From assembly GCA_037044905.1 (NCBI GenBank), contig JBAOKB010000074.1, positions 620,001 to 684,000 of the forward strand: a DNA stretch of 64,000 nt, given 5' to 3'. The translations under genes and the position numbers were made by a program. The DNA comes from Hortaea werneckii (Eukaryota; Ascomycota; Dothideomycetes; Mycosphaerellales; Teratosphaeriaceae). This document shows, piece after piece, positions 10,754 through 20,462 of this stretch (position 1 is its first letter; every line of letters begins with the position of its first letter). The notes beneath the pieces are model-generated. The model was not told where the DNA came from and ran no database searches. It worked only from the letters and a program-made list of their open reading frames with translations.

Positions 10754-12131
10754 TTACCTCCTCGTCCCAGCTTCCAGATCACCCGGCGTGGTGGCGAGTT
10801 CCTCAACCGGGCCATGCTGGCTGGCATTGTTCTGCGGTTGTTGACGCCGGAAGAATCGTGGACCGCCAACTGCGTTCATGTTCGGTAGTCGTTCCCGCCA
10901 GCTTCTACCGCCATTTGCATTGCCTTCTTGATTTTGGTTGTTCGGTCGACGACGTTCCCGTTGGGGTTGCTCAAATGCATTGCCACCATATAATTGGCGT
11001 TCAGCATTGTCAGTCAAGAAAAAGCGCGGCCCAGCAAGCATGAGGCGCGGTCTGAAACCCATGCCACCGCCGCGTGCACCAAGCCAAGCCGGCTGGGGAT
11101 TCTGAGGCATGTTGGCCCCGCGCATGTGGGCAGACCGACGGCCAGTCGCTGTTGCGTCGTCACCCTCTCCTCTTGGCTTTGGCACATAGTAGTCCGCCTT
11201 GCAGAGCGGACAGCAAGCTCTTCTCGTGGTCAGCCACGGGTCGACGCAGGATGCATGGAAGGCGTGACCGCATGTCAGCCCTCTCACGTCGTCATCGTCC
11301 TCCAAAGTATCAAGACAGATTGCACAGGCATCCCCTGGCGCTGAAAGCATCTCCGGTGGCGCAGCCGTACGAATCGGGTCGTCATCGTCATCATCGTCCT
11401 CGGCGCCCGGGGTCACAGCATTGTCGTGACTGCCACCACCATCGTACGTTGATACTGTGTTTACTGTGTCACTGCGCTGCAGCGGCCCTTTTTCGGGTGG
11501 TGTCTCGGAGTTTGAAGTCCCTTCACGGTTGCTGTGGGATGACGGCCTCTCGGCGCCAGCAGATGTCGCATGATCTTGGGCGGCCACTCCTTGGGTATTG
11601 TTCAGCGAAGACTCGTCCTTGGAAGACCGGCCATCGTTTGTTCCTATGATGCCATCCTCGTCCTTGACACTGCCTGGTCGACTAGCAGGGGCTGACACGC
11701 CGCCGTTTGCTGGTAGCCCCTCTGCCTCCCGTGTAGCCCGCCACGTCTTGTATTTTGAAAGCGGAAAGCGTTCATTGACATCTTCCATGGACATAAGCTT
11801 CTTCTCCCTTCTCCGCCTGTGTGGCCTCGGCATTTGGGCCAGGTCTATCGGGTCGCCATTCTCGTTGAGCGCTCGTGCCTGCTGGTTACGTCGGTTATAT
11901 CGGAAACAGTATTTGACCCCCACTATGATCCTGTAGAAGATTGTTAGTCACAGCCAGAAGCGTGCGTGTGAAACGGAGATGATACCATAGATTGGTAAAG
12001 ACCACGCCAAAGCCTAGAGCTACGAAGAATAGCAAAGGCGAGCTCGTAGGCCCACCGCCGCCACCTCCATCTGACCCTCCATCCGTAGAAGTCGCGGATG
12101 CCGCTGAACTCGTGGTTGTCGTCGCGGACAT
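10754..12131 (-). CDS. Single-pass membrane RING-H2 finger protein (E3 ubiquitin ligase candidate)
   Basis: Two exons, 12131-11986 and 11930-10754, with a 55-nt intron (GTATCA..CAG); the join gives NLW/IIVGVKYCFRYN. The product is 440 residues. A Ser/Thr/Gly-rich N-terminus is followed by one hydrophobic helix (LLFFVALGFGVVFTNLWIIV, residues 33-53). A cytosolic linker rich in Ser, Asp and Glu leads to a C3H2C3 RING near residues 235-275: CAICLDTLEDDDD, then GHAFHASCVDPWL and CCPLCKADY. After it come a basic Asn/Arg/Gln-rich tail and an acidic end. Fungal proteins of this plan (one helix plus distal RING-H2) act as membrane-anchored ubiquitin ligases. The substrate and exact membrane are not shown by the sequence. 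A run of Asp codons precedes the RING. Confidence 0.88.
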
Positions 12132-13365
12132 TGCGAGTGATAGATGTCAAAGTGAGCTGGTTGGTCTGCAACGACAGGAATCGCAGATACTCAGCCAAGA
12201 GCTCCGCCAAGAGTAGTGATGATGTTGTCGACTGTGAAGGATGTGGCTCAGCCAGCGAGCATCGTACCAGTCCTCAAATGAGGGGTCTGCGAACAATGTA
12301 ATGCGGCTGCAAAAGGATGAGACAGTGAATGTGGCAAGGGTTATATAGGCGTGAAAGCTTCGGCGTCGCACGGAGTGAGTGTCGTCGCGTCCTCGCGGAT
12401 GTCTGCGGCAAATAGGAATGGCCTGACCTCGGCAGCGCGCACTCAGGACTGGCGTGGCTTTGTCGACGAGCGTCGTCAGGCGATACAACCGCAAGCAACA
12501 GGTCGGGTGGCGTTGGCGGTCGAGTGCAATGTCTTTGGGAAGAGGTTGAAAGGCCGATGTGCGCTGATCGGGGGAGGTGGAGGTTGCATGGAGCCAAGCT
12601 GCCCGTGGCTCCCCCGGAAACCCAAACACGGCAGAGATCGGCTGTCGGCGTCATGCATTCAACTCCAAGTCTCCAACCCGAGTCGGGATTTGTCAAGAGA
12701 CCATGGATCTTGGCTTTATTGCTTTTCTTCGCACTTTGACAAGATACGGACTCACATAGGATTCGTGCAAAGCGCTTAGTACTTCCTAGTGGATTGAAGT
12801 ACGGCATTGTGAGGGCAAATCAATCACACTTTCCCTCGCTTCAAAAAACGCCTCCGTGCAGCGAATTAAACCGCTCAAGCATGGCTCCGCACATGCTCCG
12901 CAAAGTTTATCTTCGGTATTTGAATTGGTGGGGATGCCAGACTGCTCTACATCTCGAGTCCAAGCGAGGCTGACAATTTATTACTGACCTCAAGAACAAT
13001 AGTATCAATTGTCTCACCACACATTGTAATTGGAGGAACTGTCCGTAATTGACATTCTTTACAGGGTGCAGCTAGGTCGCATTATTAAAGGCAGCCATTG
13101 ACTGACTTGGCTTGCTATGCAATTGCTCACCCGCCACGCTTCTCTTAGGACCGGCAACAGGGCTCTCATCATCACCATATAAGGATGACAAGGTCATGGA
13201 AGAGAAACTTTGGCATTGGAAGAGTGGCACCGCCCCACGAAGTCTCAGCTACTTCATTTTCCAGATGCTGCCATTCTCTGTTTCTCTGTGATCTATCTAA
13301 AGGTTCTATCTATACCCATAAAGTCTTCAGTTGCAATGCTCACCCATCGAAGAATGTCGGAGATA
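12132..13365. other. Intergenic, no supported gene
   Basis: It starts with the promoter side of the RING gene. Overlapping open frames on both strands between 12150 and 12810 (the longest is 177 codons on the minus strand) contradict one another and have no motif or splice pattern I trust. From 12830 to 13180 the sequence is AT-rich. No RNA gene was recognised. Confidence 0.45.
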
Positions 13366-14075
13366 TTATTCTAGAGGGAGCCTCGTCACGTTCCCAGCAA
13401 GATTCGTTCGGAAGAAATCGAAAAGCCGCGCAAAAGGGATCAAGTCCACCCAGTCGTACGTCGCCAGCTCGAAGGATCCACGTAATCTCCTCTGATTCCG
13501 CTGCTCGTGCATATGCACCTGCACTGAAATCGCGAGAATAGACAACGTCACCAGTAAGGAACAACATCAGTCTTGGCGAGATGGGTTGCATGTCGTCGAA
13601 GGGGTAGAAGTTCATGAACTTGGTGCTGCTGGTGACCGTTCTCCCCGATGTGATGTTAAGGGCAGATGCCTGGTGGCGTGACTTCGCCACGGGAGGTGCG
13701 GTAAAAATCGTAGAATTCTCGATTGATGGCGGTCGAAGTTTTGGTAAGGCGGAGGGGGTTGCCAAATTGAAACGACGTCTCAGCACCGGCCGCCTCGATC
13801 CAGCGGTGTTCCGCGGCCTTGGCAATGACTTCCCTGCGCTCCTGGACACTTTGGAAATGCATGAGTCCATTGCGATTGACAGCGCCCATGTCTTACATGC
13901 TTGCGGTGGCAACAGCCGGGGTGCGCGGATCAATCTTCCCAGCGCGGACCACGAACCTACCGCTCCCGCAACTATCGATAGCACCAATACGCGTGCGATC
14001 CAAGTAGGATTACAGACCAAGGTAATCGACTGCAATGCTGTGGTTCAGAGCGTGACAGTGTCGCTGCGATGAAAG
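13366..14075 (-). pseudogene. Relic of an alpha/beta hydrolase (dienelactone-hydrolase-like)
   Basis: On the minus strand, broken pieces of one hydrolase can be read in order. First is AVDYLGL, then an in-frame TAA (14012-14010), then SYLDRTRIGAIDSCGSGRFV (nucleophile-elbow region) and DPRTPAVATASM, then a second TAA (13895-13893) where relatives have Tyr. The same frame goes on with DMGAVNRNGLMHFQSVQERR and INREFYDFYRTSRGEVTPPG to a third stop. A second frame then carries KFMNFYPFDDMQPISPRLML and SRDFSAGAYARAAE, and a third frame ends with TYDWVDLIPFARLFDFFRTN. Intact family members have these blocks in one frame, with GDxAHSRxFS and GHVDLYD motifs. Two nonsense codons plus at least two frame changes make this a decayed gene, unlike its neighbours, which have at most frame changes. 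The N-terminal third was not found. A plus-strand ORF at 13614-14072 is only its shadow. Confidence 0.7.
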
Positions 14076-15057
14076 CTGTCGGCGCCGTAGGAGAGGTTCT
14101 GTGCAGTGGCTAGGTTCAATATGGCTAGGCGAGTGCCAGAACACTAGCTCCGTAGGGGTTCAGCATTCTGCTTTGATGGCTTTCAGGTGGGAATTGATGA
14201 CATTTTGCTTTGATGGGATGTGTAAATGTGGTCGATGTAGTCTGTAGAAGTGGCCGATGGAAGAGAAGGAGTTGGTGCTCACATCGCCTCTGCTTTAAAG
14301 GCAGGCTTGCTGGTCGTGGCACCAAAGCAGAGTAATCTTCCGATGAACGTAGCAAAGCTGCAAACCAATACCATGAGACGCGCATAGTGAACAATGCCCA
14401 TGGCATTGCGCGCGTATGAAACTGCACCTGTATACCACGTTTCGGCCAGATGGCTTGGCAGAGCGCGGCCGCGCGTGGTGTTTTCAGGCACGTCCGCGTG
14501 CGGACAGATGAGGACTGTGTTGACTGGAGCTGTTCGCAGATGGAGCCACCTCAGAGGCTATGAATCCACTCAAACGGGTGACGCCTCGATGTCCAAGTGA
14601 AAGAACAGAGCCTGGCTGACATGCTTGTGCCTGTTGTCGGTGTCTGCTCAGAGAAGTGCCGTTAGCATTATACGCTTTCATATAATGGCCAAAACTGTGG
14701 AGCTAATATTTGAATCAGAGAGAAGATTACGGTCGACATTTACCAAGAAAGCGTCGCCTGGGTAAGTGCCTGTGAAGACCAAACCCGAAAGCAATCCGCA
14801 CTCCAAGCTTTCCGTCTAAGGATGACTGAAGATTTCTCATCATGTCAAAAATACCTAATATCAAAACGCTACCCTTACTTACTGTCTGCACATTAAAAAT
14901 TGCTTGCTATCGGTATTTTCGTGCATGGTGGCGTGTCTGGGATTCATCGATCCGGCGAAGATATTCTACCCTCATCAAGCGGGTTGCGTCTGAGCGGCTG
15001 CTCATCGGTTTCATGGTCGTCTCTCGCGAATAATTGAACATCTCGCCTGACACGCCT
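14076..15057. other. Intergenic, no gene seen
   Basis: This would include the lost 5' part of the hydrolase relic and the 3' flank of the DUF3807 gene. I could not follow the hydrolase beyond about 14100. From 14690 to 14930 the sequence is AT-rich. No RNA gene or repeat was recognised. Confidence 0.45.
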
Positions 15058-15881
15058 TTAGTAGTCCATGAGGACAGGCTGCTCTTGCCGGTCATCAAGC
15101 TCTCGTGCGTTCCGACGAAATGTCATGGAGCCTTCAATAGGGTCATTGTCCTCGATGAAATCTTCCCATCGCCGCTTGTGCCGCTGATCATAAGGTACCT
15201 CTTGCTTGCGCTGTCGCTTCCACGTGCCCGGATTCCCGGTCGACTTGGAAGATTCGCTTCTGCTGCTTTGAGAAGGCTTGCGAGTTGGCGACGGACGCGT
15301 CGCTGATCTAGCTGCCGGCTTCGCAAGATCACAGAGATCGCCTTCAAGGCTTGATCGCCCTGAAGCAGAAGAGGGCGACCGTTCCACTTCGCCTCGAGTA
15401 CCTCTTGATGCCCGGTGCTGATAGTCCTCTTCCTCTTCAAGCAGCCTCCTTTCTCGGAGCAACTGCTCTATCTCGCTGTGCCGGAACATTTCGATCTGCT
15501 CGTCGGTGAGTGTGCGCTTAGCTCCATCTGCGTAGAAACCCAGATCCTCGTCTTCCGCCCAAGTGGGCTGCACGTTGAATGCAGTCTCAGCATCGACGAA
15601 CCAGTTGTCTGGCTTAGTGTCATCCCCGAAATGTGTAGACTGGAATGCGAGAAGGTCATCCTTTGTGCGAATGCAGTCAGTACCTACCTTTTCAAGCTGG
15701 CCTGAATGGTCTTTACCTCTGTTACTACTGGCGCAGCCATCGGTGCAGCAGGCTTCGCGGCTATGTCTGAAGGTGTCTTCCCGCCTGGCTCTTTTGCTGC
15801 TCTGGCGGCTTTCTTTGCCTGTCTGGCTTCGATCTGCGCCGCCATCTTTTCCTGATGGCGCTTCCTTGATGCTGGGCCCAT
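15058..15881 (-). CDS. DUF3807-family protein
   Basis: Two exons. Exon 1 is 15881-15717 (MGPASRKRHQEKMAAQIEAR... to APVVTE), the intron is 15716-15661 (56 nt: GTAAAG donor, TACTGAC branch site, AAAG acceptor) and exon 2 is 15660-15058, giving 255 residues. Exon 2 starts DDLLAFQSTHFGDDTKPDNW and has the DUF3807 core DLGFYADGAKRTLTDEQIEM, then FRHSEIEQLLRERRLLEEEE. The C-terminal half is basic and Ser-rich, ending VPYDQRHKRRWEDFIEDNDP and RNARELDDRQEQPVLMDY. The first 50 residues are a charged helix. An alternative continuous frame from ATG 15918 avoids the intron, but its first 75 codons look non-coding next to the KRHQEKMAAQIEARQAKKAA helix. The AAG acceptor is unusual, so the exon boundary is moderately sure. 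The function of the family is unknown; nuclear localisation is likely from composition. Confidence 0.72.
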
Positions 15882-16388
15882 CACCAATATTGTGGCGATG
15901 TGGAAGGCATCGTGTCACGATCTTTCATATCCCAGGCAGAAGACGGCAGGCCGCGGTTGTCGCAGCAGGATGGAGTTGATGGTATGAGTCGCGCTTCCTT
16001 CCGAGATCAGAAGTCAGATCGGTCGGAGCGCGTAGATCTCGCGTTCCGCACGAAACAGGCTAGCGCCTTGGCCGTGAGATCAATGACGACGGTGACCGGT
16101 GGGTGACGTTGGCCAAACCGGCGACATCACCACGGGCCTTTAATCTATCCGGCCTCTAAAGACCGTCCGATTGTGTGAGAAGGCGGAGTCTGCGGAAAGT
16201 GTGTATAGAAAATGTATACATCCGTGACATGCCCTCTCTAAACGCCCTTGCTTTTCCCCAAGCCACCTCTCACATTGAAACCCGCAGAAGTCTACTTGCA
16301 TTCCGCCACCAGCACCTTTTAACTCCCGGATCCTGAACTTCACTACAAAGTGCACAGCTACTGAGCTGGTGCTGCCCAAACAGCCACC
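15882..16388. promoter_or_regulatory. Divergent intergenic region (DUF3807 / DUF1295 genes)
   Basis: About 500 bases between head-to-head genes. A short A/T-rich stretch near 16196-16222 (TGTATAGAAAATGTATACA, itself nearly palindromic) is the only promoter-like element I see, about 170-190 bases upstream of the DUF1295 start. No other gene was recognised. Confidence 0.35.
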
Positions 16389-17455
16389 ATGCCGACGCAC
16401 GCGCCCCCAACCCATGTGTTGGACGATTACTACCTGGCCATCACTCTTCTAATTACAGTGGCCTATCAACTCATCGGCTTTTCCATCGCCTTCACCTTGA
16501 AATTCGACAAGCTCACGGACTTCTGGGGTGGCTCCAACTTCGTCATCCTTGCCATCATTACATTGTCTATGTCCGGGACGACAAATGCAAGGCAAATCGT
16601 CACCAGTATCTTTCTCATCGCCTGGGCGAGCAGGTTGGCTGGATTTCTCCTTTTCCGGATTCTCAAGACGGGCAAGGATGACCGCTTCGACGATAAGCGC
16701 GGCAGCTTTTTCAAATTCTTGGGTTTCTGGGTGTTCCAGATGTTCTGGGTATGGACTGTCAGCATGCCAGTGACTATTTTGAACTCTCCGAACGTGTTGC
16801 AATACCCACAACCGAGCTTTGGAAAGGCCACAGATATCATCGGTATCATCTTCTGGGCTATTGCATTCTTCACTGAGGCTATCAGCGATGTCCAAAAGTA
16901 CCGCTTCAAGAAGTCTGAACGGGGTCAGCAGCCCGGGGCTGTCTGCAACGTAGGGTTTTTCAAGTACTCCCGCCACCCGAACTACTTTGGCGAGATTATG
17001 ATACAAGTCTGTAAGTGCACTTACATGCATCTATCACAGATCATGTCAACAATTACTGACATCTCTCAGCGATCTTTATGATAGCCGTGACCCCTGCGAG
17101 CTACCACACGGTCCCATCTTCCTCCGGAGCATTTGCCGCTCTCTACGGCTCCACGGTCGGCTGGATCTTCTTGACTGCCCTGCTAATGTTTGTCTCGGGC
17201 TTGCCTCTGCAGGAGCGTCCAGGCGCCAAGAAGCGCTTTGAGAAGGGCACTGGATGGCCAGAGTATGAGAAGTGGTTACATGACACCAGTATTCTCTTCC
17301 CTATGCCACCGGCAATCTGGCGCAACTTGCCAGTAATCGTAAAGAGAACAGTGGGGTTGGAGTTCCCCATGTATGTTTTTGACCCTGCGAAGCATGCCGA
17401 TCAGAGTAAGGCTCAAGCGCAGGCTGCAGAGGAGGGGAGAAATGGGCAGGAGTAG
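16389..17455 (+). CDS. DUF1295 / steroid 5-alpha-reductase-like multi-pass membrane protein
   Basis: Two exons, 16389-17010 and 17070-17455, with a 59-nt intron (GTAAGT, branch ACTGAC, CAG) that joins MIQV/SIFMIAVTP; 335 residues. About seven hydrophobic segments are visible (for example YYLAITLLITVAYQLIGFSI and FWVFQMFWVWTVSMPVTIL). The family signature for the C-terminal 5-alpha-reductase fold is present: KSERGQQPGAVCNVGFFKYS followed by RHPNYFGEI, where the Arg-His-Pro-Asn-Tyr-Phe-Gly-Glu block is diagnostic of an NADPH-binding membrane reductase or methyltransferase of this group. The last segment, LPLQERPGAKKRFEKGTGWP, is also typical. The substrate is unknown; relatives act on lipids or isoprenoids, so that is only inference. 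The start is the first ATG after a purine-rich leader (CCACCATG, a good Kozak context). Confidence 0.88.
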
Positions 17456-17607
17456 AGCGGGTTTAATGTTTGTACTAATGATTGGGAGTGTACGATTATG
17501 ATAGTCGCGTTCTGGCGAATCGAATTAGTTCCTCTTGCAAATTGAATGAATCCAGTAAGATCAGGAGCAAATTGCCAATTCAATTCAATCGACAGAGCCT
17601 CAAATTT

Positions 17608-19635
17608 CTACAATAGCGAAATGTCGCCGACTTGATCCTCATTCTCCGGCCATGATTCACCACGCATGATGCCATGTACATAAGCGTCTCCCATGATGCT
17701 GAAGCCACTTATTCCATGAAGATACGTACGCCGTACCACGAAAGGGAAAGGTGCGCCCTGGAAAAGACAAACGAAATCACCAACCCTGGCTCCACTCGGT
17801 ACCCAAGCAGCCCTTGAATCTGATGTTATGGCGAGAATCCTGGTGGCATCTAGAGAATCCGACAGCCAGTCAGCGTCGCGAATGAAGGGTGCCAGATGAT
17901 TGCGCATGCGAAGTAAGGATTTTTTATCCGTCCAGTCGCTATCATCATCAACGCCAGCGCGTGCTAGAAGCTCCAGGAGCATTGGCTCCCAGCATTCATT
18001 CATTGGTTGAAATTTATCGTTGTCACCGGCGTGTTGACCATGCAAGAGAAACTCGGCGAATGCTTGATGATCTTGTGAAAATTGAGCTTGGCTTGGGATT
18101 TCTGGGCCTGAGTGACATACTGAGCAGCCCAAAGGTACCACGAGATGAGGTCTGCCGCACGTTCGGTGTCACCTTGCTCCAGATCGGTGTAAAGTTCGCC
18201 AGGACGCCAATCGCACTTCAAAGGCATGTCTGGCGTTCGCTGACTGACCAAAGCTAGCTGCGAGACTAAGATACCTCTGACATGAAGCTGGCCAGTCGTC
18301 TCATGGGCTCGGAAGGGCAAACGAGATCCAGCCCCGCCCTGGTGCCGCTGTGTTGACCTTTCATTCAAGTAACACTCGTACTTTCTACCGGTGTGAACTG
18401 TTCCAGGGCTTCTCCCGTGCATTAGAAAGCACCGGGACCCAAGAAGGTAGCTGCGCCCATCGCCGAGAAGACTGCACAGCAGGCAAAGCAAGCAGGAACG
18501 CGGGGCTTACTCTATCCGAAGGCCTTGTGACTATTGAGACTGCCAGACGTTTCCAGAGCTCGAATAAAGGCAATTCGTAATCTGGTGCTAACGAGGCCTC
18601 ATCTCGCAAAAAAGGCATCGCCCGCAGAGCAAACACGCGATCCTTGGGGTTTTGGCATTCCATCCTTTCACAGGTGAACATCAGGGCCTCGTAGAATTGG
18701 AATGTAGAGCATTTGTCCTCATCCCTTCGCCAGCGGTTAATGATTGAGGAAATCATCCGGTTGGCGTGATGGAAATTGAGTTGTGAGTCCTGGGATACGA
18801 GGTCCGCTGTAGCATGATGGAAAGTGAGTGCTGTGCAAAATTGTACTGCACGACCAAGCGAAGTCAACTTAACAGCGTACTCTCCACACACTAACCGGCA
18901 CTTTCGAGCCAGAGCAGCCTCTTGGAGCACCCAAAGTCGATAAAACCATTGTTTGGTGCAGACGGATGCCAGCGCCTTCAGCGCATCTTGTACTGTCGGC
19001 GGGAAGTCCTCTGGGTTGGCATGTTTCGAAGCCGGCCTCCTCGAAAGCAGCAGGGCATTTTTCACCACATGAAAATCGTTCTCCAGGGCTTCTCTGACAC
19101 ATTGCGCTTGTTGACGGAATTGAAGTATCCAATCCCATGTGGTTGGTGGCTGTGGGCACATATCAACCAGGTATTCTATGGTCGTGAATGCCAAGTCGTC
19201 TCCCGGCGTGGCCTCTCCTAACCACACCAGAACCTCCCTTGCATTTGAGTAGATTTCACCCATTAAGGCAACTTGCTGACCTTTCTCTGCTTTGTCGCCT
19301 TGATTGATGCAGATCCCATCTGCCCAGACCGCAATTACTGTATCAGGGCTGCGTAGCCCACGGAGCGCAGCCTGCAGTGAAGATTTCGTAGGCTTGCGGA
19401 CATCATCAAGGATGAATCCTTCTGGATCCTCATCCTTTCCCCATACGTATGATATGGCAGTGTAAACAGGTTTCTCAGCTAAGGACACCACCTTCAAAGT
19501 GCCGTAGAGAGGGTCAGATTTCTTGCCGGGGTGCAAATTGAGGATGCGGAATTGATCTTTCCTAAGAAGACCATGAGACATTGTAGCCATGCAGAGACGC
19601 TTGGACCAGATTGAAACGCTGCGTAGAAGACCCAA
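17608..19635 (-). CDS. HET-domain protein (heterokaryon incompatibility type), copy 1, two frame changes
   Basis: A fungal nonself-recognition type protein. The first frame has the HET domain near residues 50-200: YTAISYVWGKDEDPEGFILD (HET block 1), VWADGICINQGDKAEKGQQV (block 2), and QWFYRLWVLQEAALARKCRL (block 3). It ends soon after LPSWVPVL; a second frame continues with RKYECYLNERSTQRHQGG and LHVRGILVSQLALVSQRTP, and the original frame returns for QDHQAFAEFLLHGQHAG to the end. Needed changes are +1 near 18426 (after an in-frame CTT) and -1 near 18080. Corrected, the protein has 675 residues, nearly the same as the intact downstream paralogue (672) and alignable along its whole length, including the shared ending GAPFPFVVRR and GDAYVHGI. 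Starts at 19590 or 19581 are equally plausible. HET genes often decay, so this copy may be a pseudogene. Confidence 0.75.
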
Positions 19636-20462
19636 GCCAAAGGCAATGGCACACTTGGGCTCCTGTTGTCGAAATATGCTTGCTTTTTATGTTCATCGTG
19701 CGTGGTTCGGGAGACCTGTATTCTTGTTTGTAACCGGCGATACTACTGCAATGCAGGACGTTCAAATGGCGAAACAAACTCTGATCCACCTTAAGTGAGA
19801 CGTCGCGTTGCCGAAATCGGTATATGAACACGTGTGTAAGAAGTCTCGCCTGTCTCAATTAGCTCGGTACCTAGTCAGTTTGATCATGAAGGTGTTATTA
19901 CTAGATCAGCCACAGCACAATCGGCCTTTGAAGAGACAAGCCGGTTGTTTTGTCGTAGACTGTTTCGCTGTTTCGCGCCTAGCTACTATGCACCTCTCTC
20001 CATCGGGCGCACATGTGATGGTATCATTAGCGCCTGAGATGGCGGAAGGTGGTCTTATACAACACGACTTCTGTCCACTCGCTTGCTATATATGTAGCAG
20101 ATAGGGTGAGAGCTTACATTCTCAATAATGTTTTAAGCGCTTTGCTTTTCTACCGAGCCTATCTCTATTACCGAAGCTCTGTGGGTTCTGCAGCTTGGCC
20201 ACATGATCCCCACAGTCACTTGGCTTTCGGAGCCCGTCCAGATTTCCAAGGTACTCATGTGGAACAGCCTCATTCGCACACTTCCTTCGCATGGCCACTG
20301 AAGTAGGGCTTTTAATGGAAGCCTACACGGGCACATCTTACAACTTCTACAGTGGCTGCCTTTGGCCAGACAATACCTTCACGATATATCCGATCGTTGG
20401 CGTGCTGGGATAGATGAAGATACTGGTTCAACCCAGGCACAAAGATGTGGTCCTTCAACAGG
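19636..20462. other. Spacer between the two HET genes, no gene seen
   Basis: About 830 bases upstream of HET copy 1 and downstream of HET copy 2. Short ORFs on both strands have no recognisable content. TACCTAG occurs at 19868. No RNA gene was recognised. Confidence 0.5.

Noticed and set aside
12150..12810. Several overlapping ORFs of 140-177 codons
   Set aside because: Both strands are open, contents disagree, and no splice or family evidence supports one.
13366..14075. RIP as the cause of the hydrolase relic
   Set aside because: Only one stop could come from CAA to TAA; the other would need TAC to TAA, and the region is not strongly AT-biased.
15661..15716. Frame change in the DUF3807 gene as another indel
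   Set aside because: A normal intron explains it, so it was not counted among the frame disruptions.
15684..15918. Intron-less start of the DUF3807 gene at 15918
   Set aside because: The first 75 codons look non-coding, while the 15881 frame gives a helical coding segment and a 56-nt intron with a TACTGAC branch site.
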